In this document: piece by piece, positions 1 through 7,015 of the stretch
Layout: every line of letters begins with the position of its first letter
Position numbering within the stretch: position 1 is the first letter of the stretch
NCBI RefSeq assembly: GCF_030123105.1
Contig: NZ_CP126095.1
Coordinates: forward strand, 2,728,001-2,792,000
Length of the DNA: 64,000 nt
Reading direction: 5' to 3'
Origin: Paenibacillus sp. G2S3
GTDB taxonomy: Bacteria; Bacillota; Bacilli; Paenibacillales; Paenibacillaceae
The notes under the pieces: generated by a model
What the model saw: only the letters and a program-made list of their open reading frames with translations
The model's database searches: none
Told to the model about the DNA's origin: nothing
Translations under genes and position numbers: made by a program

Positions 1-2
1 CT

Positions 3-137
3 TACTACGATAGCTATCGTACAGAAAGACTGCCTGCGAACCTGCTTCAGGCTCAACGCGATTACTTCGGCGCACACACGTTCAAACGTGTAGACAAAGA
101 AGGCGTTTTCCACCACAACTGGATGTCTGCAGAATAA
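3..137 (+). CDS. gnd: 6-phosphogluconate dehydrogenase, C-terminal end (partial)
   Basis: Only the last 44 codons are inside the window; the gene begins upstream. The tail reads [20 protein letters not shown] and continues with [14 protein letters not shown] and FHHNWMSAE, the characteristic C-terminus of decarboxylating 6-phosphogluconate dehydrogenase, which closes over the partner subunit's active site. The enzyme makes ribulose-5-phosphate in the oxidative pentose phosphate pathway. rpe, which uses that product, is at the other end of the window but not in the same operon. NAD versus NADP preference cannot be judged from this fragment. Confidence 0.85.
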   Translation, partial: YYDSYRTERLPANLLQAQRDYFGAHTFKRVDKEGVFHHNWMSAE

Positions 138-160
138 TCTAGTTTGTTACAGTTACAAGC

Positions 161-254
161 AAAAACGCCTTAGGCGTCCTAATGGACGGTAAGCGTTTAT
201 GCGAGAAATATAAGTATAATGTATAACGTGAAACTTATACTTTCTTATATTTTA
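161..254 (-). repeat. Dispersed ATATAAG/hairpin repeat, copy 1
   Basis: Read on the minus strand this stretch starts with an arm matching ATATAAGAAAGTATAAG, continues through an inverted copy of that arm (CTTATATTTC), and ends in a hairpin formed by AAACGCTTACCGTCC and GGACGCCTAAGGCGTTT followed by T residues. A 31-bp part (184-214) is identical, in reverse complement, to 31350-31380, and the whole is closely similar to 40697-40792. Other relatives lie near 36528, 44811 and 48962. It sits in the gap after gnd. Confidence 0.7.
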
Positions 255-261
255 AAAAAGT

Positions 262-308
262 GGCCCGAATTGCTTCACCAGAAATGGGGAGGCTTTCGGG
301 CCTTTTTT
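262..308 (+). terminator. Rho-independent terminator after gnd
   Basis: GGCCCGAA (262-269) pairs with TTCGGGCC (295-302), with further pairing inside the loop, followed by a run of six T. It closes the gnd transcript. Confidence 0.85.
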
Positions 309-345
309 GTTGAAAAATTGATGTATGTTTACTATGGAAAGCAGA

Positions 346-375
346 TTGTCTAATGTTTTGACCCTGTGTTATGAT
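346..375 (+). promoter_or_regulatory. Possible sigma-A promoter for aroK
   Basis: TTGTCT (346-351) and TATGAT (370-375) are separated by 18 bp and lie about 30 bp before the aroK start, downstream of the gnd terminator. Only sequence resemblance supports this. Confidence 0.4.
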
Positions 376-404
376 ATGACAAATATCGCGGTTGGAGGAT
401 AGAC

Positions 405-953
405 ATGGCTGGGGATACAGAAGAATTTAAAAAGTTGAACGAAGAGCAAAGAAATAAGAACATTATTTTAGTAGGAATGATGGCAACGGGGAAGTCAACG
501 GTAGGAGCTATTTTGGCCGAGGAACTGGGCTACGAGCTGGTTGATTTAGATCATGTCATTGTTGAAACTGAAGGTCGAAGCATTGCAGAAATTTTCGCAG
601 AAGATGGAGAGCAATACTTTCGCAGCGTGGAAACAGCAGTACTGAAGCATATGCTAGAGTCCGAGAATAAATTAATATCTACTGGTGGTGGCGCGGTATT
701 GGCGCCGGGGAATACAGATTTAATGCTGAGTAAAGGGCATGTAGTTGCGCTGACAGCTACAGAAGAAGAGATTATTGCCCGCGTTAGTGGAGATCAGAAT
801 CGTCCGTTGCTCGCCGGCAATGCAGAAGAACGGGTTAGACGAATCATGGAAGATCGTCAAGATGCTTACCTGTTCGCGCATTACACGGTCGATACAACAG
901 GACTGACTGCGGCAGAAGTGTCGCAACATATTTTAATGCATTACCGCGGCTGA
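405..953 (+). CDS. aroK: Shikimate kinase
   Basis: Phosphorylates shikimate with ATP in the shikimate pathway, in the cytoplasm. The 182-residue product has a Walker A loop GMMATGKST (residues 24-32), the shikimate/Mg motif DLD (47-49), Arg73 and Glu76 in FRSVE, the GGG motif (94-96), and a lid segment with NRPLL. Length is typical apart from about 18 charged extra residues at the N-terminus. The ATG has a good ribosome binding site (GGAGGAT). Its end is 4 bp from the convergent rhodanese gene. aroA follows about 400 bp downstream, so two shikimate-pathway enzymes are close but separated by an opposite-strand gene. Confidence 0.93.
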   Translation: MAGDTEEFKKLNEEQRNKNIILVGMMATGKSTVGAILAEELGYELVDLDHVIVETEGRSIAEIFAEDGEQYFRSVETAVLKHMLESENKLISTGGGAVLAPGNTDLMLSKGHVVALTATEEEIIARVSGDQNRPLLAGNAEERVRRIMEDRQDAYLFAHYTVDTTGLTAAEVSQHILMHYRG

Positions 954-957
954 GCTT

Positions 958-1263
958 TTAAGAGAGTGTCTCATTCCATTCAATCATACCGCCGTTTAAA
1001 TTTGTAGCGTGAATGCCAAACTGCTGTAGATATTCGCAGACACGCTGGCTCCGAGCACCGGAACGGCAGATAAAGATTACTTTAGCATCACTTGGAATTT
1101 CCTCTGTGCGATGTGGAATTTCTCCCATGGGGATATGCTGTGCACCGGGAATCATCCCGAAGGCAACCTCTTCGTCTTCACGAACGTCGATGAGTACAAG
1201 GTCTTCACCTGTCTCTAGACACTGCCGCAATTCTTGCGGTGTGATTTGTGGAACATTATTCAT
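958..1263 (-). CDS. Single-domain rhodanese-like protein
   Basis: A 101-residue single rhodanese domain. The active-site loop CRSGAR begins at Cys66, preceded by the domain signatures LIDVRE and GMIPGAQHIP. Such proteins carry a persulfide on the loop cysteine and take part in sulfur transfer or sulfide detoxification; the partner is not evident here. An AGAGG ribosome binding site precedes the ATG on the minus strand. It lies on the opposite strand between aroK and aroA, so it is an independent transcription unit. Confidence 0.88.
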   Translation of the reverse strand: MNNVPQITPQELRQCLETGEDLVLIDVREDEEVAFGMIPGAQHIPMGEIPHRTEEIPSDAKVIFICRSGARSQRVCEYLQQFGIHATNLNGGMIEWNETLS

Positions 1264-1372
1264 GGTAGTGACCTCTTTTCATCAGAAGAATGGTTTAATG
1301 ATAACACAAGCATGGAATACCCTGTCAAACGAGCACTACATACAACTATATCTACTAAGGAGAGTTTATATT

Positions 1373-2665
1373 ATGGACGTTATTGTTAGGCCAACGCCAT
1401 CCCTGCATGGAGAATTTGGGGCCCTCTCTTCCAAAAACTATACCACTCGTTATTTGCTGGTTGCCGCATTATCAGAAGGCGTAAGTACAATTTATCATCC
1501 GGCACATAGTGAAGATAGCGATGCAATCCGGCGTTGTATTGCAGATTTGGGAGCTGTACTCACAGAGGATGATGAGAAGATTGTAATTCAAGGCTTTGGG
1601 CGTAAGCCTAAGGATGTTAAGGAACTTAATGTGGGCAATGCTGGAGCAGTACTACGTTTTCTAATGGCTGTAGCTGCTTTAAGCCCTGAGGTTACATTCG
1701 TAAATACGTATCCTGACTCCTTGGGCAAACGTCCACATGACGACCTGATCGTGTCCCTAGAACAGCTGGGTGTGAAGGTAGAGCATAACGAAGGAAAGCT
1801 TCCGATCACGATCCGTGGTGGCAAACCTGTTGGAGGTAAAATTACAGTTTCCGGTGCAGTCAGCTCTCAGTTCCTAAGCGCTCTACTATTCCTGACGCCA
1901 TTGCTTGAAGAAGATAGTGAAATTATTGTCCTTGATGATTTGAAGTCGAAGGTTGTCGTAGGTCAGACGTTAGAAGTGTTGGAGCAGGCGGGAATTGTGG
2001 TTCATGCGGCAGATGATTATATGTCCTTTAAAGTGCCGGGTCGTCAAGCCTATGCGGCAAAGACATATACCGTTCAAGGTGACTATCCAGGCTCTGCGGC
2101 TATTCTTGCGGCGGCTGCTGTGACAAAATCGGATGTAAAGGTTCATCGACTTGTGGAACAAAGTAAACAAGGAGAAAGAGCCATTGTCGATGTGCTCCGT
2201 ATGATGGAAGTACCTCTTACTCATAATGAGGGAACGGTACATGTACAAGGGAACGGTGTTCTAAAAGCCGTTGAATTTGACGGTGACGCTGCAACCGATG
2301 CTGTACTGGCTATGGTAGCTGCTGCTGTATTTGCTGAAGGCACTTCGAGATTCTATAACGTTGAGAACCTTCGATATAAGGAATGTGATCGCATAACTGA
2401 TTACTTGGCAGAGTTGACTCGTGCAGGAGCCCGTGTTGAGGAACGCCGCGATGAAATTATTGTTCACGGGATGCCGGAAGGCGTCGAAGGTGGTGTGACC
2501 ATCAACGCGCATTACGACCATCGTGTAATTATGGCGCTGTCTGTAGTTGGTTTACGAGCGCGTAAACCACTCTTGATCAAGGATGCTCACCATGTTGCTA
2601 AGTCGTATCCGCAATATTTTGATCATCTGTGTGCGCTTGGTGCGAATGTGGAGTGGGTACAATAG
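1373..2665 (+). CDS. aroA: 3-phosphoshikimate 1-carboxyvinyltransferase (EPSP synthase), atypical
   Basis: Transfers enolpyruvate from PEP to shikimate-3-phosphate. The ATG at 1373 is chosen because AAGGAGA (1357-1363) precedes it; in-frame codons further upstream run antisense through the rhodanese gene. The 430-residue product has NVGNAGAVLRF (86-96), GKRPHDDL, SSQFLSALL, DYPGSAAILAAA, RYKECDRI, YDHRVIMAL and SYPQYF, all in family order. It departs from the classical family at the N-terminal substrate motif: the usual DKS(I/A)xHR is SKNYTTR (Lys21 and Arg26 kept, Ser replaced by Asn22). At the glyphosate-relevant loop, E. coli Thr97 and Pro101 correspond to Ala92 and Phe96. It could be a second aroA in this genome. 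Confidence 0.85.
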   Translation: MDVIVRPTPSLHGEFGALSSKNYTTRYLLVAALSEGVSTIYHPAHSEDSDAIRRCIADLGAVLTEDDEKIVIQGFGRKPKDVKELNVGNAGAVLRFLMAVAALSPEVTFVNTYPDSLGKRPHDDLIVSLEQLGVKVEHNEGKLPITIRGGKPVGGKITVSGAVSSQFLSALLFLTPLLEEDSEIIVLDDLKSKVVVGQTLEVLEQAGIVVHAADDYMSFKVPGRQAYAAKTYTVQGDYPGSAAILAAAAVTKSDVKVHRLVEQSKQGERAIVDVLRMMEVPLTHNEGTVHVQGNGVLKAVEFDGDAATDAVLAMVAAAVFAEGTSRFYNVENLRYKECDRITDYLAELTRAGARVEERRDEIIVHGMPEGVEGGVTINAHYDHRVIMALSVVGLRARKPLLIKDAHHVAKSYPQYFDHLCALGANVEWVQ

Positions 2666-2740
2666 AAGTAAGGGAGCTAGCGAATCTAGCTTCAGTTAAA
2701 TAAGGATCCTAAAGTGTAACTATGGAAAGGGGCACTATGT

Positions 2741-3175
2741 ATGAGCTTTGAGAATCCAAGTCGGGAGCAGATCGGAGATATCCTTGCTTCTGCAGGTAAC
2801 ATTGCTGTTGTTGGCTTGTCTGACAAAACAGACCGAACCTCCTATATGGTTGCGGGTGCTATGCAAAGTCGGGGATATCGGATCATTCCTGTAAACCCTT
2901 TGGTTGACGGCGAGATATTGGGAGAAAAGTGCTATCATACGTTAGCGGAAATCCCAGAGCCAGTGGACATTGTCAATGTGTTCCGTCGAAGCGAATACTG
3001 TGCTCAAGTCGCACAGGAGGCTGCTGACATCGGCGCACGTGTGCTCTGGCTACAGCAGGGGATAATCAGCCAGGAAGCCGCTGAAATCGCCGCTGAACAC
3101 GGTATGACGGCGATTATGGACCGTTGCATCAAGGTCGAGGAAGCGATCACGATGCATGGGCGTAGTCGGGCGTAG
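2741..3175 (+). CDS. CoA-binding domain protein (YccU/YneT-like)
   Basis: A 144-residue protein made of one CoA_binding_2 Rossmann-like domain: NIAVVGLSDKTDRTS at the N-terminus, then GYRIIPVNP, a TLAEIPEPVDIVNVFR strand-helix unit, LWLQQG and MDRCIKVE near the C-terminus. Family members bind CoA or a related nucleotide; the biological role is not established. GGAAAGGGG precedes the ATG. It follows aroA by 75 bp in the same direction and may be co-transcribed. Confidence 0.85.
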   Translation: MSFENPSREQIGDILASAGNIAVVGLSDKTDRTSYMVAGAMQSRGYRIIPVNPLVDGEILGEKCYHTLAEIPEPVDIVNVFRRSEYCAQVAQEAADIGARVLWLQQGIISQEAAEIAAEHGMTAIMDRCIKVEEAITMHGRSRA

Positions 3176-3229
3176 GGTTTGGTGGTTAAACACTTTATAT
3201 GACTATCGATAAAGTGTACGATCAGAGCG

Positions 3230-3395
3230 TGTAATCGACAACATTCATACGAATGAACCGACGCACGAGCAAACAATGAACTGACGAGCTTACGAGCCGA
3301 TAACGAACCAACAACGAGAGAACAAAGAACCGGCGAGCATACGAGCCGACAGAAAAAAGAACGAACTAACAAACCAGCGAACTAAATTTTTTAGC
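3230..3395. repeat. Low-complexity, T-poor stretch with imperfect direct repeats
   Basis: The top strand is rich in ACGA, GAAC and AACAA words and poor in T. GACGAGCTTACGAGCCGA (3283-3300) and GGCGAGCATACGAGCCGA (3332-3349) are near-identical 18-mers 49 bp apart. No plausible coding reading is seen in any frame. An 8-bp inverted repeat (CACTTTAT/ATAAAGTG, 3191-3216) lies just before it. Function unknown. Confidence 0.5.
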
Positions 3396-3532
3396 GCTGA
3401 AGTAGTTGCAACTCTTTAATGTTAAAGAACAGCCAAGATGGTAAGTATCAGTTGATTACGATTGGCTGTACAGGCTGAACAATTTCTAATGCAAGTCACC
3501 AACTGAGCTTGTTATACTGAAGTTAGACGAAG

Positions 3533-3578
3533 AACGTCCTTTAACCGCATGATTTGCGGTGAAGGGCGTTTTTTTATT
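3533..3578 (+). terminator. Hairpin with T-run in the leader of the nuclease-like gene
   Basis: AACGTCCTTTAACCGCA pairs with TGCGGTGAAGGGCGTT, followed by TTTTTTT. It lies only 22 bp before the next start codon and just after a possible -10 (TATACT, 3513-3518). It may stop upstream transcription or act as an attenuator; the sequence does not decide. Confidence 0.6.
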
Positions 3579-3599
3579 TTATTGGAGGAGGATACTTTT

Positions 3600-4268
3600 A
3601 TGGAATTTGAAGAAGCGCATGGTTTGTTCATGGACAAGCATTTGACGGAAAGATCAGGAGAAAGGAGGGGGAGGCTAGTTAGAGGGCATAATTATGCGGA
3701 GAAGCTGTTCTTGCAGAATGTTTGGTGGCCGTTGTTTGAGAGTCTCGATGATTTGTATCCAGAATACGAAGTGTACGACTGGAACCGTAAATCTCAGTTT
3801 CTGGACTTCGCTTTTCTTCCGCAGAGCGGCGGCAGCCTCGGGATTGAGTGCGACGGGTTTCAAAGCCATGTGAAAGACATGGACCGAGAGAGATTCAACT
3901 ATGCAGTTAATCGGGACACTTTTCTGACAGGAATGGGGTGGAAGATGATCCATTTTTCTGTTGACGATCTTCAGCACCGCCCCGAGGTGTGCCGGATGCT
4001 TTTACAATTGGTGCTGGCACCTCATTTGGCGCGCAAATCTGCAGGCGTAGATATTTTGTCCGAAGAGAAGGAGGTCTTGCGTTTGGCTTGGCGGCTGGGT
4101 AGGGCGATTCGTCCAAAGGATGTGACCGCGCATTTCAGCATTAATTTTCGGACTGCGCGCAGATTGTTACAATCGTTAAGTGAGAAGGGGCTGCTAAAGC
4201 CAATCGTAGGTAGGAGAGGAGTTAGACATTATGAATTACGGCCAATGCACCCTGAACAAATTTGGTGA
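3600..4268 (+). CDS. PD-(D/E)XK nuclease-like (DUF559/Vsr-like) protein with winged helix
   Basis: Not recognised as a named gene. The 222-residue product has an N-terminal half resembling the DUF559/Vsr-type PD-(D/E)XK fold: Glu34 in an early helix, Asp69 in FLDFAF, then GIECDGFQSH (81-90, Glu83 as the ExK-like position with no Lys after it), and a final strand GWKMIHFSVDDL. Residues 155-212 look like a winged helix (LGRAIRPKDVTAHF, TARRLLQSLSEKGLL, a basic wing GRRGVRHYEL). Nuclease plus DNA-binding is inferred. The ATG at 3600 has GGAGGAGG at ideal distance. A terminator-like hairpin lies in its leader, and its stop codon lies at the very edge of the tandem repeat pair downstream. Confidence 0.6.
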   Translation: MEFEEAHGLFMDKHLTERSGERRGRLVRGHNYAEKLFLQNVWWPLFESLDDLYPEYEVYDWNRKSQFLDFAFLPQSGGSLGIECDGFQSHVKDMDRERFNYAVNRDTFLTGMGWKMIHFSVDDLQHRPEVCRMLLQLVLAPHLARKSAGVDILSEEKEVLRLAWRLGRAIRPKDVTAHFSINFRTARRLLQSLSEKGLLKPIVGRRGVRHYELRPMHPEQIW

Positions 4269-4647
4269 TGAGTGATTTTAGCGTTAGATTGCATTATGTG
4301 CAATAGAATCTTCGTTTAACTTAGAAAAAATTAGGTTCATTGCATTTTGTACAATCAATAAGAGCAATAGTTCCTTAATAGAGTGATTTAGGTTATTTCT
4401 ATTGTACAAGGTGCAATCAGAGCTATTTTCCGTGAAAAATAAGCTCATTCTATTGCACATAATACATTAGAACAAGAAACCTCCTAGGGGTCTTTAATCC
4501 GAAGCTATAAAAGTCTCCTAAGAGAAATTTTGAGAGATGAAAGTGCTATAGTTTATACTTAGCGCTTCAGATCAGATTCCAGTGTCTTATAAGTTTTAGT
4601 ATGTCAGAGAAATCAGCTCATTTTATCGAATTTTACTTCAGTTTAAT
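4264..4647 (+). repeat. Palindrome-tetrad repeat, copy A (first tandem unit)
   Basis: Unit begins GGTGATGAGTGATTTTAGCG at the stop codon of the upstream gene. It contains four 15-bp imperfect palindromes at 4289, 4340, 4402 and 4453 (TTGCATTATGTGCAA, TTGCATTTTGTACAA, TTGTACAAGGTGCAA, TTGCACATAATACAT), spaced 51, 62 and 51 bp. After CCTAGGGGTCTTT (4483-4495) an AT-rich flank runs to 4647. The next unit starts again with the same 30 bases 384 bp later. Confidence 0.9.
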
Positions 4648-5070
4648 GGTGATGAGTGATTTTAGCGTTAGATTGCACTTCGTACAATAGAATCATCGTT
4701 TAACTTAGAAAAAATTACGTTCATTGCACTTTGTACAACCCAAAAGAGTAATAGTTCTTTAATAGAGCGATTTTGGGGATATCTATTGTACAAAGTGCAA
4801 TCAAAACTATGTATCGTCAAAAATAGGCTTAATCTGTTGTACAAAATACATTAGAATAGGAGAATCCTAGGGGTCTTTGAACCTAATCTATAAAAAGTTT
4901 TAAATGCTATAAGAAGCTATAAAAGTCTCTAAAAACCTCCAAAGAGCAACTTGAGAAATGAAAGGTCAATTTTTTATGCTAAATTCTTCAGAACTTCCGC
5001 GTGATATCTTGATACGGTAAAAGGTTAGTGAAATCAGCTTAATGCATCGGAATTTTTCCTTCAGTTTATT
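4648..5070 (+). repeat. Palindrome-tetrad repeat, copy B (second tandem unit)
   Basis: Direct repeat of 4264-4647. Palindromes lie at 4673, 4724, 4786 and 4837, again 51, 62 and 51 bp apart (TTGCACTTCGTACAA, TTGCACTTTGTACAA, TTGTACAAAGTGCAA, TTGTACAAAATACAT). CCTAGGGGTCTTT recurs at 4866-4878. The flank shares GCTATAAAAGTCTC and TTCAGTTTA with copy A but is about 40 bp longer. The unit ends against a TTGACA promoter-like box. No gene is seen between 4269 and 5128. Confidence 0.9.
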
Positions 5071-5099
5071 TTGACAAAAACCCCCGCAGCGCTTACCAT
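5071..5099 (+). promoter_or_regulatory. Possible promoter of the PTS operon
   Basis: TTGACA (5071-5076), 17 bp, TACCAT (5094-5099), about 30 bp before the EIICBA start. AGCGCTTACC, which resembles only the right half of a cre site, overlaps the -10 region. The -10 is weak. Confidence 0.35.
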
Positions 5100-5128
5100 T
5101 CAATATAGAAAGAAAGGAGAGGGTAGCC

Positions 5129-7015
5129 TTGAATTGGCTCGGATCATTGCAGCAATTGGGCAGAGCCATAATGCTTCCTACCATGGTACTGCCGGCGGCA
5201 GCCATTTTGCTTAGTTTGGGCAGCTTACCTTGGTCTGCATGGGGACTTTCTTCGGTATCCGAAGTGGCGACATACGCTGGGCAGGGAATCTTTTATTTTA
5301 TGCCTTATTTGTTCGCTGTGGGTGTAGCATGGGGATTATCCAATCAAGCTGGAACGGCGGGGCTTGCAGCACTGGCCGGAATGTTCACTTACGACCGGAT
5401 TGTTACCCATATGGGAGACGGGCTTGTACAACCTGCAACACTTATCGGTATTTTGCTGGGTATAGTCGCCGGTATCGCTCAAAACCGGTTTAAAAATATC
5501 AAGCTTCCAGAGGCGATCCAGTTTTTTGGAGGGTCGCGGTTTGTTTTGCTGTTCATGGGATTGTTTTCGGCTGGCTTTGCATGGGTGATGTTAGGGATCT
5601 CTCCACTGCTGCAAAGAGGGCTGGATGATCTTTTTCAAGGGATATTGCAGACAGGCGGATTTGGCGTATTTATTTATGGAGTGCTATATAGAGTACTAAC
5701 AGCCTTCGGTCTTCACCATATTCTAAACAATGTGTTTTGGTTTCAGTTTGGAAATTTCACAACTCCTGATGGTAGCACTGTCGTTCAGGGGGATTTGCCA
5801 CGTTTTTTTGCAGGCGATCCTACGGCGGGGATTTTTATGGCAGGTTTGTTTCCGATTATGATGTTTGCACTGCCAGCCATTGCTTTTGCAATTATTCAGG
5901 AAGCGCGCGAGGACTTGAAGCCTAAGATTAAAAAGACTTTTGTGCGGGCGGCTTTGGTCTGTTTTCTAACCGGGGTTTCGGAGCAGATTGAATTTGCGTT
6001 TTTGTTTGCTTCTCCCTACTTATTTGCGGTACATACTGTAATGTCAGGTCTCGCTATGGTGCTGACCTATATGCTGGGAATTCATCACGGGTTCTCTTAT
6101 TCGGCAGGAGCCATTGATTTCTTTTTGAATATGCATCTGTCCCAGAGGGCTTGGTTGTTGATTCCGATCGGTATAGCTTATGGGATTGTATATTATAACT
6201 TGTTCCGCTGGGCGATTCGCCGTTTTCAGATCCCAACACCAGGGCGTGAAGAAGGTTCAGAACTCGGTGATTGGGCAGGCAACATCCCTTATCAGGCACC
6301 ATTGATCTTGGAGGCGCTTGGTGGTAAGGAGAATATCGTACAAGTACAATCCTGTATCACTCGTTTGAGGCTTACCGTCCATAATGATCGATATATTGAT
6401 ACCGGAGCGCTCAAAGGTCTTGGCTCTGCTGGGATTATCAAGCTTGGTGGTGGGAATGTTCAGGTAGTATTTGGTACGTATTCAGAGCTGATCCGCGAGG
6501 AGATTAATAAGCTAATGCTTCGTGATTTGCCGCAGGTGCTGTTCAGTTCTCCGATGCAGGGTAGAATGATGCCCATTGAGGAAGTACCGGATCACATCTT
6601 TGCAGCGAAGCTAGTGGGTGATGGGGTTGCATTTTTGCCGGAAAAAGGGGAGCTGACATCACCTGTATTCGGGAAGGTTATGCACGTCTACCCTACCATG
6701 CATGCCGTTGGTATTGCTACGCCGGAAGGGCTGGAAGTACTTATGCATATAGGGATCGATACCTCGCAGCTTAAAGGGCCATTTGAGGCGGTTGTAAAAG
6801 AAGGCGACAGCGTGGAGCCAGGTCAATTACTTGTTAAATTCGACCTCGCTTATTTGCGTGAGCATGCGGCTTCACTGGCAACACCAATGGTGATCACGAA
6901 TCCTGATCGAGTAAAGTCATGGAGCTATGCTCCATTTAAAAATGTTAAAAAGGGGCAATCTTCAGTAATGTCCGTAGTCTTACATGAAAGTAACGTTGGA
7001 GGGATAGAAGGATGA
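5129..7015 (+). CDS. nagE: PTS EIICBA transporter, N-acetylglucosamine/glucose family
   Basis: Membrane permease that imports and phosphorylates a hexose, probably N-acetylglucosamine. TTG start after AAGGAGAGG. The 628 residues hold EIIC (1-375, about ten hydrophobic segments; GRAIMLPTMVLPAAAILL, FFGGSRFV and RFFAGDPTAGIFMAG are NagE-like), EIIB (about 390-470, phospho-Cys409 in SCITRLRL), and EIIA (about 485-628, His525 and phospho-His540 in LMHIGIDT). The usual TEPIEF motif of EIIC reads SEQIEF (284-289). The gene overlaps ptsI by 4 bp. Substrate assignment rests on similarity to NagE rather than PtsG and is moderate; gene symbol is tentative. Confidence 0.8.
   Translation: MNWLGSLQQLGRAIMLPTMVLPAAAILLSLGSLPWSAWGLSSVSEVATYAGQGIFYFMPYLFAVGVAWGLSNQAGTAGLAALAGMFTYDRIVTHMGDGLVQPATLIGILLGIVAGIAQNRFKNIKLPEAIQFFGGSRFVLLFMGLFSAGFAWVMLGISPLLQRGLDDLFQGILQTGGFGVFIYGVLYRVLTAFGLHHILNNVFWFQFGNFTTPDGSTVVQGDLPRFFAGDPTAGIFMAGLFPIMMFALPAIAFAIIQEAREDLKPKIKKTFVRAALVCFLTGVSEQIEFAFLFASPYLFAVHTVMSGLAMVLTYMLGIHHGFSYSAGAIDFFLNMHLSQRAWLLIPIGIAYGIVYYNLFRWAIRRFQIPTPGREEGSELGDWAGNIPYQAPLILEALGGKENIVQVQSCITRLRLTVHNDRYIDTGALKGLGSAGIIKLGGGNVQVVFGTYSELIREEINKLMLRDLPQVLFSSPMQGRMMPIEEVPDHIFAAKLVGDGVAFLPEKGELTSPVFGKVMHVYPTMHAVGIATPEGLEVLMHIGIDTSQLKGPFEAVVKEGDSVEPGQLLVKFDLAYLREHAASLATPMVITNPDRVKSWSYAPFKNVKKGQSSVMSVVLHESNVGGIEG

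Noticed and set aside
1013..1372. N-terminal extension of the EPSP synthase reading frame
   Set aside because: It runs antisense through the rhodanese gene, shows no family similarity, and a strong ribosome binding site lies before the ATG at 1373.
3004..3372. Minus-strand 122-codon reading frame over the end of the CoA-binding gene and the low-complexity stretch
   Set aside because: Composition follows the repeats, no ribosome binding site, and half of it is antisense to a clear gene.
4289..4851. CRISPR array
   Set aside because: The repeated 15-mers are palindromes at unequal spacing (51 and 62 bp), and the sequence between them is also repeated between units, unlike spacers. No cas genes are present.
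3600..5070. Classical insertion sequence
   Set aside because: No transposase motifs (DDE, tyrosine or serine type) and no terminal inverted repeats flanking the gene.
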